Positions 1 through 5,025 of a stretch of 5,025 nucleotides of DNA are shown piece by piece. Position 1 is the first letter of the stretch. Every line of letters starts with the position of its first letter. The notes beneath the pieces are model-generated. The model worked only from the letters and a program-made list of their open reading frames with translations, searched no databases and had not been told where the DNA came from. The DNA is from an uncultured Clostridia bacterium (GTDB lineage Bacteria; Bacillota; Clostridia; Christensenellales; Aristaeellaceae). The stretch covers positions 1 through 5,025 of the forward strand of contig CAKTXP010000174.1 of NCBI GenBank assembly GCA_934631055.1, given 5' to 3'. Both the position numbers and the translations under genes were made by a program.

Positions 1-5
1 CCCCG

Positions 6-149
6 GCAGGGAACCTTGTTCCCTGCACCCTTTCTTCGCTTCGCGGCGGTTTGAATAGACTTAACATCCATTTATCGCGAAGCGATAAATGAAGCGGAAG
101 GTCAAGGGAACTCAGTTCCCTTGTGGGAGTTTGAGGGCGGAGCCCTCAA
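6..149. repeat. Array of four short perfect hairpins
   Basis: Four inverted repeats follow one another, each with a 3-nt loop flanked by C and G: 6-14/18-26 (9 bp, loop ctt), 70-78/82-90 (9 bp, loop gaa), 103-111/115-123 (9 bp, loop tca) and 131-138/142-149 (8 bp, loop gga). The first and third share the core GGGAAC-NNN-GTTCCC. A degenerate fifth copy (cgcttcgcg, 37-45) lies between the first two. None is followed by a T-run, so they do not look like ordinary intrinsic terminators. No ORF with recognisable content covers them. They lie beyond the terminator of the neighbouring minus-strand gene. Most likely this is a composite intergenic palindromic repeat, perhaps dispersed in the genome, but dispersal cannot be seen from one window. 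The inverted repeats are directly visible; their role is unknown. Confidence 0.8.
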
Positions 150-171
150 CGTCTCTTTTCCCCCCTTCAAC

Positions 172-204
172 AAAAAACGGCTGCCCTCGCTCAGAGAGTA
201 GCCG
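172..204 (-). terminator. Intrinsic terminator of the regulator-like gene
   Basis: On the minus strand, 7 bases after the TGA stop at 211-213, the sequence forms a stem CGGCT/AGCCG (200-204 with 178-182). A further CTC/GAG pairing is possible inside it, and a run of six T follows (177-172). This is the standard Rho-independent layout and closes the transcription unit of the 211-1014 gene. The outer stem is only 5 bp, so efficiency may be moderate. Confidence 0.7.
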
Positions 205-210
205 AAATGC

Positions 211-1014
211 TCAGTGCGCCGTCCTCAGCGCGTTCTCGCGGCTGAGCGCATATAGGTCGTCGTAAGGCACGACGCGCTTGATCGTCAGCGTCAGCTCAAA
301 ATACTGCTCAAGGCTCGTCTGGCAGCGCGCCAAGTGCGCGACCATCTGCTCGTAAACCTCTTCTTTGGTCATCTCCTCGCGCGGCATCGCAATCAGCCGC
401 ATGTGGTGCGGATTGATGATGAGCAGAACGAACGCCATCCGTTCGTCGCCGTTTTCAAAGATATTCTTGAGCGCGTTTTCCAGCCGTTCGCGCCCGTAAC
501 GCCAGACCTCCGAAAGGAAATAATCGCCCTGCGGCAGACGAAAGGACGATGTCGCAACCGGTCTGCGCGCGTCCAGCGTCGTCATCTTCAGCGACTGCAT
601 GCGCTCGTCGATCTTCGCGCGGTCATAGGCCGCGCCGCGGAGCAGGTCGCAGAGGAACTCGCCCTGCAAGGCGCGGGTGTAATCATCCACCTGCTTATTC
701 TGACGGCTGGCGTCCCGCGCGGACAGCGTGCGCCGCGCCGCGCTGATCTCCCGGCGGAGACGTTCTTCATTGCGCGCCGTCTCCATGCCCAGCATCTCCG
801 GACGGCGGGACAGATAGGCAAAGAATTTCTTTCCCTCGCTGACGCTGAGCAGGCAGGATATCGCGTCAAAGCGGTTTCGGCTCAGCAGGTCGATGCCCTT
901 CTGCGCGTTCTCCGCGATCGTCGGCTGTTCAAAGCCAAGGGTCTCCCATTCGGCATAGCGCCGATACAGCGTCCGAATCTCCTCTTTATCGGAGACCAGC
1001 AGCAATTTATACAT
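211..1014 (-). CDS. YesN/AraC-type response-regulator-like protein lacking the HTH domain
   Basis: This 267-residue protein starts like YesN-type response regulators: MYKLLLVSDKEEIR, then AEWETLGFE at 21-29 and AENAQKGIDLL at 34-44. In such receivers VDDE and a beta-3 phospho-acceptor Asp are expected. Here the acidic pair is Ser8-Asp9 and Leu55 occupies the acceptor position, so phosphorylation is unlikely. The second half of the receiver seems missing after about residue 78. A charged helical linker (79-125, with EFLCDLLRG at 119-127) and an alpha/beta region (about 135-250) match the middle part of YesN proteins, which run to about 500 residues. The protein ends at ALRTAH, close to where the AraC-type helix-turn-helix would begin, and no HTH coding is visible before the terminator. 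The ATG is supported by GGAGGAG just upstream. It has its own promoter. It could be a regulator that acts by protein contacts or a decayed remnant. The family link is inference from residue patterns; the target is unknown. Confidence 0.65.
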   Translation of the reverse strand: MYKLLLVSDKEEIRTLYRRYAEWETLGFEQPTIAENAQKGIDLLSRNRFDAISCLLSVSEGKKFFAYLSRRPEMLGMETARNEERLRREISAARRTLSARDASRQNKQVDDYTRALQGEFLCDLLRGAAYDRAKIDERMQSLKMTTLDARRPVATSSFRLPQGDYFLSEVWRYGRERLENALKNIFENGDERMAFVLLIINPHHMRLIAMPREEMTKEEVYEQMVAHLARCQTSLEQYFELTLTIKRVVPYDDLYALSRENALRTAH

Positions 1015-1082
1015 AGCTCCTCCAGCTTCAAGGCTCGTTTCTCACTTAAAAACCATGCGAAACATGAAACATGCTGTCTATT

Positions 1083-1111
1083 ATTATAGAATAAAAACAC
1101 GAACGATACAA
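1083..1111 (-). promoter_or_regulatory. Sigma-A-type promoter of the regulator-like gene
   Basis: Reading the minus strand, TTGTAT (1106-1111) is followed after 17 bp by a consensus TATAAT (1083-1088). An A7 tract at 1123-1129 lies upstream of the -35 and could act as an UP element. A start site near 1076 gives a leader of about 60 nt before the ATG at 1014, which is preceded by GGAGGAG. The -10 is perfect; the -35 keeps only the TTG core. Confidence 0.7.
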
Positions 1112-1131
1112 CCCTGCCCCTCTTTTTTTGC

Positions 1132-1181
1132 AAAAAACAGAAGAATCACCCAAGAAACGCAAACTTTTCTTGGGTGATTCT
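1132..1181 (-). terminator. Strong intrinsic terminator of the purCB operon
   Basis: A perfect 16-bp inverted repeat (1142-1157 with 1166-1181, arm AGAATCACCCAAGAAA) has an 8-nt loop. On the minus strand it is followed four bases later by six T (1137-1132). It begins 23 bases after the purB stop, so it ends the purC-purB transcript. On the plus strand a T6 run (1192-1197) follows about ten bases after the stem, so weak bidirectional action is possible, but no plus-strand gene is seen. Confidence 0.9.
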
Positions 1182-1204
1182 GTCGATTTCGTTTTTTAAA
1201 ACTC

Positions 1205-2503
1205 TTATTTTTCCAAGCCAAGGCGCTTAAAGACCTCGTCCACATGCTTATAATGATAAGCCAGATCAAAGCAGGAATCCAGCTCTTCTCTGTTCAGATG
1301 GCTGGTCACGGTCTCGTCCTGCTCAAGCATATCGCGGAAAGGCTTCTGCTCCTGCCATGCGCGCATGGCGCAGCGCTGCACGCAGTCATACGCCGTCTCG
1401 CGGAGCATGCCCTTGTCGATGAGCGTCAGCAGGACATGCTGGGAGTTCGGCAGACCGTAGGACATGCTCATCGAACGGAGCATGTTCTCCGGATAGACGA
1501 ACAGGTCGCCCAAAATGCGGGTCATCAGCGTCAGCATGTAATCCAGCAGCTCAGTCGCGTCCGGCAGAATGATGCGCTCGACGGAAGAGTGGCTGATATC
1601 GCGCTCATGCCAGAGCGCCACATCCTCCATCGCCGCCAGCGCATAGCCGCGCAGCACGCGGGACAGACCGCAGATCTTTTCGCAGTTGATGGGGTTGCGC
1701 TTGTGCGGCATCGCGGAGGAACCCTTCTGACCCGCGCGGAACGGCTCTTCGACCTCGCGCAGTTCGGTCTTCTGCAGGCCGCGAACCTCGGTCGCAAACT
1801 TCTCAAGGCTGCATCCGGTGATGGCGATGACGCTCATCAGCTCGGCGTAGCGGTCGCGCTGAAGAACCTGCGTGCTGATGGGCGACGGCGTCAGCCCCAT
1901 CTTTTCGCAGACGTACTTTTCAACGAACGGATCGACGTTGGCATACGTTCCGACCGCGCCGGAGATCTTGCCGACGCGCGTGATCTTGTGCGCATGCTCC
2001 ATGCGCTCCAGATTGCGCTGCATCTCGGCGTACCAGAGCGCGAACTTGAGCCCCAGCGTCGTCGGCTCGGCATGCACGCCGTGGGTGCGTCCCATGCACG
2101 GGGTCATCTTGTATTTGACCGCCTGAGAAGCCAGCACGTCAATAAACTTGCGCATATCCGCCTCGATGATATCCAGCGCCTGAGAAACGATGCTGGAAAG
2201 CGCGGTATCCACCACGTCCGTGCTGGTCAAGCCAAAATGCAGATACTTGGATTCTTCTCCAAGGCTCTCGGCGACGCAGCGCGTGAACGCCACAACGTCG
2301 TGGCGGGTGGACTGCTCGATCTCCTCAATGCGTTCGACGGTGAATTTCGCGTTCTCGCGCATCGCCTTAGCGGCTTCGGCGGGAACTTTGCCCAACTGCA
2401 CCCACGCGTCGGTGGCGTTCAGTTCGACTTCCAGCCAGGTCTCAAATTTCTTCTGCTTCGTCCACAGTGCCGCCATTTCGGGGCGGGTGTAGCGGTCGAT
2501 CAT
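1205..2503 (-). CDS. purB: Adenylosuccinate lyase
   Basis: PurB is a cytosolic homotetrameric enzyme of the fumarase/aspartase superfamily. It catalyses two beta-eliminations that release fumarate: SAICAR to AICAR in IMP synthesis, and adenylosuccinate to AMP. The 432 residues match the usual length of the B. subtilis-type enzyme (about 430). Visible landmarks are TRHDVVAF (66-73) with His68, the segment [15 protein letters not shown] (85-99), [14 protein letters not shown] (138-151) with His141 as the conserved catalytic histidine, and the superfamily signature [11 protein letters not shown] (261-271) with the catalytic-loop serines 262-263. No catalytic residue appears to be missing. The start codon overlaps the purC stop in an ATGA arrangement, with GGGAGGA 8 bases upstream, so translation is probably coupled. 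A strong terminator follows the TAA. PurB acts directly on the PurC product, which explains the pairing. Regulation should come from the PurBox promoter upstream of purC. Confidence 0.98.
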   Translation of the reverse strand: MIDRYTRPEMAALWTKQKKFETWLEVELNATDAWVQLGKVPAEAAKAMRENAKFTVERIEEIEQSTRHDVVAFTRCVAESLGEESKYLHFGLTSTDVVDTALSSIVSQALDIIEADMRKFIDVLASQAVKYKMTPCMGRTHGVHAEPTTLGLKFALWYAEMQRNLERMEHAHKITRVGKISGAVGTYANVDPFVEKYVCEKMGLTPSPISTQVLQRDRYAELMSVIAITGCSLEKFATEVRGLQKTELREVEEPFRAGQKGSSAMPHKRNPINCEKICGLSRVLRGYALAAMEDVALWHERDISHSSVERIILPDATELLDYMLTLMTRILGDLFVYPENMLRSMSMSYGLPNSQHVLLTLIDKGMLRETAYDCVQRCAMRAWQEQKPFRDMLEQDETVTSHLNREELDSCFDLAYHYKHVDEVFKRLGLEK

Positions 2504-3219
2504 TCTTCGTGTCCTCCCATCAAGCGGCGCAGAATCTCCTGATATGCGCCTTCCACGTCGCCCAGATCGCGACGGAAACGGTCTTTATCCAGCTTTTCGC
2601 CGGTCTTGCTGTCCCAGAAGCGGCAGGTATCCGGAGAGATCTCGTCGGCAAGCACGATGCGCCCCTCATAGCGCCCAAACTCAAGCTTAAAGTCGATGAG
2701 TTCAATGCCCAGATCCTTCAGATACTCGGTCAGCAGGTCGTTAATCTTCAGCGCCATGGAAGCAATCTGCTCCATCTCTTCCTTCGTCGCCAGACCCATC
2801 GCCGCGATATGATAATCATTGATCATCGGGTCGCCGAGATCGTCGTTCTTGTAGCAATACTCCAGTACGGTGCAGTTCAGGTGCGTGCCTTCCGGCAGAC
2901 CCAGACGCTTGGAAAGGCTGCCCGCCGCGATATTGCGGACGATGACCTCAATCGGCACGATGGAAACGCGGCGAACAAGGCTGTCTCGGTCGTTCAGCTG
3001 CTCGACGAGGTGGGTCTCGATGCCATGCTTTTCCAGCATCTTAAACAGGTGATTGCTCACCAGATTATTGACAACGCCTTTGCCGACAATCGTACCCTTC
3101 TTTAAGCCGTTGAACGCAGTCGCGTCATCTTTATAATGGATCACCGCAAGGGTCGGGTCGTCCGTCGCGAAAACCTGCTTCGCTTTGCCTTCATACATCA
3201 TTTCAAGCTGCTTAGCCAT
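2500..3219 (-). CDS. purC: Phosphoribosylaminoimidazole-succinocarboxamide (SAICAR) synthase
   Basis: PurC joins CAIR and aspartate using ATP to give SAICAR in de novo purine synthesis. It is a soluble enzyme. The 239-residue length is typical. Landmarks are YEGKAKQVF (9-17) in the N-terminal nucleotide-binding region, the family signature [17 protein letters not shown] (85-101), the second signature [10 protein letters not shown] (174-183) and [14 protein letters not shown] (190-203). The reading frame is open further upstream to 3306, but the ATG at 3217-3219 is chosen for three reasons. It gives the conserved N-terminus. It has AAAGGGG 7 bases upstream. The longer version would run across the predicted promoter. 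The last codons (Gly-Gly-His-Glu-Glu) also carry the purB ribosome-binding site, and the TGA overlaps the purB ATG. It is the first gene of a two-gene operon. Confidence 0.98.
   Translation of the reverse strand: MAKQLEMMYEGKAKQVFATDDPTLAVIHYKDDATAFNGLKKGTIVGKGVVNNLVSNHLFKMLEKHGIETHLVEQLNDRDSLVRRVSIVPIEVIVRNIAAGSLSKRLGLPEGTHLNCTVLEYCYKNDDLGDPMINDYHIAAMGLATKEEMEQIASMALKINDLLTEYLKDLGIELIDFKLEFGRYEGRIVLADEISPDTCRFWDSKTGEKLDKDRFRRDLGDVEGAYQEILRRLMGGHEE
2512..2518 (-). promoter_or_regulatory. purB ribosome-binding site inside the purC end
   Basis: The minus strand reads GGGAGGA eight bases before the purB ATG at 2503-2501. It lies within the last Gly-Gly-His codons of purC. Together with the 4-bp ATGA gene overlap, this fixes the purB start and suggests translational coupling. 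Confidence 0.8.
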
Positions 3220-3240
3220 GGTAGTTCCCCTTTCTGCTGT

Positions 3241-3268
3241 CGCAAAGACATTTTCAAATGTTGCTGCG
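3241..3268 (-). promoter_or_regulatory. Hairpin at the predicted 5' end of the purC mRNA
   Basis: The leader folds symmetrically as CGCA/TGCG (3265-3268 with 3241-3244), a 3x3 internal loop, then ACATT/AATGT around a 4-nt loop. It sits at the predicted start site (about 3267) and leaves the AAAGGGG ribosome-binding site (3227-3233) free. Hairpins at 5' ends often stabilise mRNA. No terminator or riboswitch architecture is apparent. The role is inferred. Confidence 0.4.
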
Positions 3269-3273
3269 TCCGT

Positions 3274-3302
3274 ATTGTAGCAAAAAGAGCCGTGGAAAGC
3301 AA
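3274..3302 (-). promoter_or_regulatory. Sigma-A-type promoter of purC-purB
   Basis: On the minus strand, TTGCTT (3297-3302) is followed after a 17-bp spacer by TACAAT (3274-3279). A TG one base before the -10 makes it an extended -10 element. The start site would be near 3267, giving a leader of about 48 nt before the purC ATG. The PurBox pair lies directly upstream. Confidence 0.8.
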
Positions 3303-3305
3303 CCA

Positions 3306-3318
3306 ATTTCCGATAGAA
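3306..3318 (+). promoter_or_regulatory. Degenerate second PurBox (inverted)
   Basis: The plus strand reads ATTTCCGATAGAA, matching 9 of 13 positions of the Bacillus PurR box AWWWCCGAACWWT and keeping AWWWCCGA. It is inverted relative to the perfect box, 18 bp away, and lies about -39 to -51 from the predicted start, just upstream of the -35. In B. subtilis the promoter-proximal box of the pair is also the weaker one. Supported mainly by its position and orientation. Confidence 0.5.
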
Positions 3319-3336
3319 AAGCGTTCATTTTTAAAA

Positions 3337-3349
3337 AATGTTCGGATAT
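3337..3349 (-). promoter_or_regulatory. PurBox, operator for a B. subtilis-type PurR
   Basis: The minus strand reads ATATCCGAACATT, a 13/13 match to the consensus AWWWCCGAACWWT bound by the PRPP-responsive repressor PurR of Bacillota. It lies about -70 to -82 from the predicted purC start site, the same placement as the strong upstream box of the B. subtilis pur operon. It falls between the GNAT stop and the purC promoter and predicts repression of purCB when purines are plentiful. The purR gene itself is not in the window. Confidence 0.8.
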
Positions 3350-3376
3350 TCACAGCTTTTCAGCCCGAAAACAGGC

Positions 3377-3880
3377 TTATTCTGCCCCATTCAGCCGCAT
3401 ATCCATGTCGAACCACTCCGCGCCGCCGTGAACGCTGCGCGCTTTCCCAATGAGCGTAAAACCAAAATGCTCGTACATGCCGATTAAATGCGTCTTGCAG
3501 GTCAGCGTCACCTTGCGCCGCCCTGCCTGCTTTGCCGCATCCACAAACGCGCGCATCAATGCGCCCGCGACGCCCTTCCCCCGCCATGCGGGAAGCACGT
3601 CCAGCCCGAACACGGTCTGGACTGCGCCGTCCTCTCTGTGCAGCGACGCATCCTCAAACATCGCGTCGTCGATGCTCTCTTCATCCGTCGCCATGCCGTC
3701 GATCATGCCAATGATCTTCCCCTTGCCATCCTTCGCGACGAAGAACCAGTTTTCAAAGGCGTCCAGCCGCGCGGCAAGGGATTCCCGCGTCGCCGCTTCC
3801 TCTTTGGGAAAACAGATGCTTTCGACTTCCGTCAGCGCGTCGAGGTCTCTCTTTTTCGCTCTGCAAATCGAATATTCCAT
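3377..3880 (-). CDS. GNAT-family N-acetyltransferase, AANAT-like
   Basis: This is a 167-residue cytosolic GNAT enzyme expected to transfer acetyl from acetyl-CoA to an amine. The fold order is visible. It has an N-terminal strand and helix, ICRAKKRDLDALTEVESICFP (5-25), then strands around NWFFVAKDGKGKIIGMIDG (44-62). Motif A is FGLDVLPAWRGKGVAGALM (91-109), with the acetyl-CoA pyrophosphate loop R-G-K-G-V-A at 100-105. Motif B is HLIGMYEHFGF (131-141), with Tyr136 at the usual general-acid position. The tail CKTHLIGMYEHFGF followed by SVHGGAEWFDM resembles bacterial relatives of arylalkylamine N-acetyltransferase, but the substrate cannot be read from sequence. AAAGGAG sits about 5 bases before the ATG. 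It lies 28 bp after the SH3-protein gene with no terminator or promoter between, so co-transcription is likely. No clear terminator follows it. Confidence 0.88.
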   Translation of the reverse strand: MEYSICRAKKRDLDALTEVESICFPKEEAATRESLAARLDAFENWFFVAKDGKGKIIGMIDGMATDEESIDDAMFEDASLHREDGAVQTVFGLDVLPAWRGKGVAGALMRAFVDAAKQAGRRKVTLTCKTHLIGMYEHFGFTLIGKARSVHGGAEWFDMDMRLNGAE

Positions 3881-3908
3881 ATTTTCTCCTTTGTAGCCGC
3901 TCAGCGAA

Positions 3909-4745
3909 TTATCCGTTGATATTTCCGTCGTCCATCGTTACCGCGTCCGAATCCACGAATGCAAAGATATCGCCGTCCGCGCCCTTGCCCGAATAATGAA
4001 CCATGCACCAGCCGTCGATGATATCGATCCATTCAACCGTCGTTCCTGCGTTCATCGTCTTGATTTCGGGATAGCTGTCATCCGGACCCGTTCTGAGTTT
4101 GGTATCATACTCGATACTGCCTTTATGTGTGGTCGTCTGCCGATACATCGCCATAAACGTCGTGTCATAATGGGCGACATCCTTGGGAATATAGGCGCAA
4201 GCCGCACCGCGGAAGGACACGATATAAAAATCATCATAGAACCCGATGACGCGGTAGCGCGTCATTTTGCTGAGCGAACCGACCTTTTTGCTGCGCACAT
4301 CCGGCGCGATATATGCCGGCACATTGCTCTCCATCAACACGATTTCCAGCGTATTGCGCACCACATATGTCGAGCCGATCCAGCCCTTCTTGCCCTTATA
4401 TTCGACCTGATAGAAATTGTGATCCATCGTCACGTTATTTCCGCCGTCGCTGGATACGCCCAGCAGGGAGTCGCCATAGCTGACCGAGGCGAGCTTTTTG
4501 CTGCCCGTGCTGGGTTCGCTCCAAATGCTCGCGCTCTTGCTGATGACCGTCAGGTAATACGGATCGGCTGCCGTTACGCCGCCGAATCCATCCACGCTCT
4601 GATAGCCGTCGCTCCAGCCGGTATAATTTGCAAACTGAATGGAGCCGAAGCTGCGGCTGTTATGCCAACCCCCGCCATCTGCCAGCGCCGTCGCGCCGAG
4701 CATCATCATTGCCGCAAGCAGCCACGCCAAAACCTTTTTCTTCAT
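3909..4745 (-). CDS. Secreted protein with three SH3-like (SH3b) modules
   Basis: The 278-residue product begins with a clear Sec signal peptide: MKKK, a hydrophobic core LAWLLAAMMMLGATA, and a likely signal peptidase I cut after Ala-Leu-Ala at 22. A Gly/Ser/aromatic-rich stretch (23-60) follows. Three SH3-like repeats come next: about 63-131 (ASIWSEPSTGSKKLASVSYG, then FYQVEYKGKKGWIGSTYV), 133-193 (VPAYIAPDVRSKKVGSL, then FYIVSFRGAACAYIPKDV) and 208-270 (TKLRTGPDDSYPEI, then GWCMVHYSG). The pattern of a residue run near R/S-x-P, then Gly, then W/F-Y-x-V and a closing strand is typical of bacterial SH3 modules that bind cell wall or other extracytoplasmic ligands. No catalytic domain, LPXTG or transmembrane anchor is seen, so it is probably exported and wall-associated or soluble. 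The ATG has GAGGG about 10 bases upstream. The ligand is unknown, and its link to the acetyltransferase downstream is only positional. Confidence 0.82.
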   Translation of the reverse strand: MKKKVLAWLLAAMMMLGATALADGGGWHNSRSFGSIQFANYTGWSDGYQSVDGFGGVTAADPYYLTVISKSASIWSEPSTGSKKLASVSYGDSLLGVSSDGGNNVTMDHNFYQVEYKGKKGWIGSTYVVRNTLEIVLMESNVPAYIAPDVRSKKVGSLSKMTRYRVIGFYDDFYIVSFRGAACAYIPKDVAHYDTTFMAMYRQTTTHKGSIEYDTKLRTGPDDSYPEIKTMNAGTTVEWIDIIDGWCMVHYSGKGADGDIFAFVDSDAVTMDDGNING

Positions 4746-4835
4746 CCTGATTCAACCCTCTTTCCGCGCTTTGATGCGCTTTTTCCAGTTCCTGTCTATT
4801 TGACGAATGAGGGAGAATTTTTCTTCCCTATTTTC
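4746..4835. other. Leader region of the SH3-protein gene, no clear promoter
   Basis: Between the terminator and the SH3-protein ATG I see no convincing -35/-10 pair on the minus strand. The region has an imperfect hairpin (4810-4817 with 4821-4829, AGGGAGAA against TTCTTCCCT with one bulged base) and a weak GCGC/GCGC stem (4777-4780 region) near the ribosome-binding site. Neither has a known riboswitch signature. Confidence 0.35.
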
Positions 4836-4866
4836 AAAAAAGTGGGCTGAGTGGGCTGAGCCCACT
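4836..4866 (-). terminator. Intrinsic terminator of a transcript entering from the right
   Basis: On the minus strand AGTGGGCT (4859-4866) can pair with AGCCCACT (4841-4848), directly followed by six T (4841-4836). The same left arm can instead pair with an adjacent duplicate, forming 4849-4856/4860-4867 with a 3-nt loop. The first fold has the terminator layout. The gene it would serve lies beyond the window; the direct repeats lie between them. Confidence 0.6.
4841..4858. repeat. 9-bp tandem duplication AGTGGGCTG x2
   Basis: AGTGGGCTG occurs twice head-to-tail at 4841-4849 and 4850-4858, followed by its inverted partner AGCCCACT at 4859-4866. The duplication gives one hairpin arm two possible partners, and so two mutually exclusive stems at the terminator. 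Confidence 0.85.
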
Positions 4867-4929
4867 CTCACTTCCGCCATAGTCTGCAAAACACAAGATT
4901 TTAGCTCACGCGGGCGATTTCTCTGCAAT
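4853..4929. repeat. Direct repeat, copy 1 (77 bp identical)
   Basis: This copy is identical over 77 bp to 4949-5025, at a 96-bp offset with 19 bp of different sequence between. It begins with the GGGCTGAGCCC palindrome, which here extends into the 8-bp stem of the terminator, and ends with CGATTTCTCTGCAAT. No tRNA, CRISPR-sized unit or known element is recognised. It is probably an intergenic repeat family member. Confidence 0.95.
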
Positions 4930-4948
4930 CTTCCATATGTTAAATGCC

Positions 4949-5025
4949 GGGCTGAGCCCACTCTCACTTCCGCCATAGTCTGCAAAACACAAGATTTTAG
5001 CTCACGCGGGCGATTTCTCTGCAAT
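4949..5025. repeat. Direct repeat, copy 2 (cut by the window end)
   Basis: This is an exact second copy of 4853-4929. Identity continues to the last base of the window, so the true repeat may be longer and more copies may follow. Its GGGCTGAGCCC palindrome has only a 4-bp stem because the left flank differs, so unlike copy 1 it lacks a strong hairpin and a T-run. Confidence 0.95.

Noticed and set aside
131..165. Hairpin 4 plus downstream pyrimidine run as a plus-strand terminator
   Set aside because: The run after the stem is mixed C and T and begins several bases later, and there is no plus-strand gene upstream in the window to terminate.
1244..2542. Long plus-strand open frame opposite purB (432 residues)
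   Set aside because: It is antisense to an unmistakable purB. Its Arg/His/Leu-rich composition is typical of a shadow frame in GC-rich DNA, and it has no recognisable domains.
3220..3306. Longer purC start at 3306
   Set aside because: It would add 29 non-conserved residues, run across the promoter and predicted transcription start, and ignore the good ribosome-binding site at 3227-3233.
3362..3377. Hairpin overlapping the GNAT stop codon as a terminator
   Set aside because: The stem is 6 bp including one G-U pair, and no T-run follows on the minus strand, so it is weak as an intrinsic terminator.
4752..5024. Minus-strand open frame across the direct repeats (90 residues, repeating every 32 residues)
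   Set aside because: The frame stays open only because the 96-bp period is a multiple of three. Its start would be a TTG at the window edge with no visible ribosome-binding site, it runs through a terminator hairpin, and the product is an Arg-rich repeat without a recognisable fold. Noncoding repeat is the simpler reading.
4853..5025. CRISPR array or tandem tRNA-like genes at the right end
   Set aside because: The repeat is 77 bp with one 19-bp spacer, outside CRISPR dimensions. No T-arm (GGTTCGAATCC-like) or cloverleaf could be built on either strand.

Overview
The window looks like an ordinary chromosomal segment from a Gram-positive, moderately GC-rich member of the Bacillota, most likely a gut or rumen Clostridia lineage. 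The basis is a B. subtilis-type PurB and PurC, a PurR-type operator, a YesN-like regulator, strong GGAGG Shine-Dalgarno sites, and hairpin-rich intergenic repeats of a kind I associate with Oscillospirales and Christensenellales genomes. That taxonomic guess is inference. All five convincing genes lie on the minus strand, so transcription runs from right to left.

Right to left, the window opens at its truncated right edge with two identical 77-bp copies of a direct repeat at a 96-bp period. They lead into a minus-strand intrinsic terminator whose hairpin arm is duplicated. Next come a secreted protein with three SH3-like modules (3909-4745) and, 28 bp further on, a GNAT acetyltransferase resembling the arylalkylamine N-acetyltransferase group (3377-3880). 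These two are probably co-transcribed.

The centre is a compact purine operon, purC-purB. It has a readable sigma-A-type promoter, a perfect PurBox plus a degenerate inverted second PurBox placed as in the B. subtilis pur operon, a hairpin at the predicted 5' end of the mRNA, a 4-bp ATGA overlap between the two genes, and a strong terminator after purB. PurC makes SAICAR and PurB cleaves it to AICAR and fumarate, so the operon encodes two consecutive steps. PurB also acts later in AMP synthesis.

Downstream, a separate transcription unit with its own promoter and terminator encodes a 267-residue protein. It resembles the first half of YesN/AraC-type response regulators but has a degenerate receiver and no DNA-binding domain. 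The left 150 bp hold no gene; they contain four closely spaced perfect hairpins, each with a 3-nt loop closed by a C-G pair.

I found no mobile-element genes, CRISPR array, RNA gene or convincing new multi-gene system. The points most worth following up are the two intergenic repeat structures, the DNA-binding-less regulator and the purine operator.
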